From contig CAZMSZ010000458.1 of the NCBI GenBank assembly GCA_964569055.1, forward strand, positions 1 through 5,634: DNA of 5,634 nt, in the 5' to 3' direction. Shown here in pieces: positions 5,581 through 5,634 of the stretch. Within the stretch, counting starts at the first letter, position 1. Each line of letters begins with the position of its first letter. Below the pieces are notes generated by a model. That model searched no databases, was not told where the DNA came from, and saw only the letters and a list, made by a program, of their open reading frames with translations. The DNA comes from JAWLGW01 sp964569055. GTDB taxonomy: Bacteria > Planctomycetota > J058. The position numbers and the translations under genes were made by a program.

Positions 5581-5634
5581 CGGAGTCGGAGTCGGAGTCG
5601 GAATCGGAGTCGGAGTCGGAGTCGGAGTCGGAGT
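5581..5634 (+). repeat. CGGAGT hexamer tandem array (9 copies to the window edge)
   Basis: Nine contiguous CGGAGT units fill the window end. Only the fourth, CGGAAT at 5599-5604, differs, by one base. The array continues past the edge, so its true length is unknown. It starts 51 bp upstream of the GTG of the TPR gene, where that gene's promoter would be expected. In six frames it would read only as alternating dipeptides (for example Ser-Glu, Gly-Val or Thr-Pro), and no start codon allows me to call a gene here. Confidence 0.95.

Overview
The window is very GC-rich (my impression is above 70%), with strong G/C third positions and several intergenic arrays of short GC-rich hexamers. It carries a secreted transglutaminase-fold protein, what looks like a sigma-54 promoter, and a membrane-anchored TPR protein. 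Together these suggest a high-GC, large-genome Gram-negative bacterium, most likely of the Myxococcota/deltaproteobacterial lineage. That placement is inferred from style and gene content; no marker gene in the window fixes it.

Layout. Positions 41-1978 (minus strand) encode a 645-residue exported protein. It has a signal peptide, a beta-rich N-terminal half split by an Asp-rich linker, and a C-terminal transglutaminase-like domain with a visible Cys-His-Asp triad. Upstream of it is a near-consensus -24/-12 (sigma-54) promoter, placed to give a leader of about 26 nt with a strong Shine-Dalgarno. Across a 202-bp divergent intergenic region, positions 2181-3514 (plus strand) hold two genes joined by a 4-nt ATGA overlap. 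The first is dut (dUTPase, all five motifs intact). The second encodes an RNA methyltransferase of the Trm11/Trm-G10/THUMPD3 type. Positions 3746-5530 (minus strand) encode a 594-residue protein with an N-terminal membrane anchor or signal, a beta-rich region and a long helical TPR-type tail.

The 231-bp gap between the convergent methyltransferase and TPR genes is the most unusual non-coding part. Two arrays of the same hexamer face each other, CCCGTG at 3544-3572 and GGGCAC at 3683-3709. They form a perfect 27-bp inverted repeat around a 112-nt centre that holds three further small stem-loops. A different hexamer array, nine copies of CGGAGT with one variant, lies upstream of the TPR gene and runs off the right edge.

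Functionally, dut and its partner are housekeeping genes (nucleotide-pool sanitation and probable tRNA modification). The flanking minus-strand genes are lineage-type envelope or exported proteins of unknown role. I see no evidence that all four genes work as one system. The points most worth checking are the sigma-54 control of the exported transglutaminase-like protein and the folded hexamer-repeat element.
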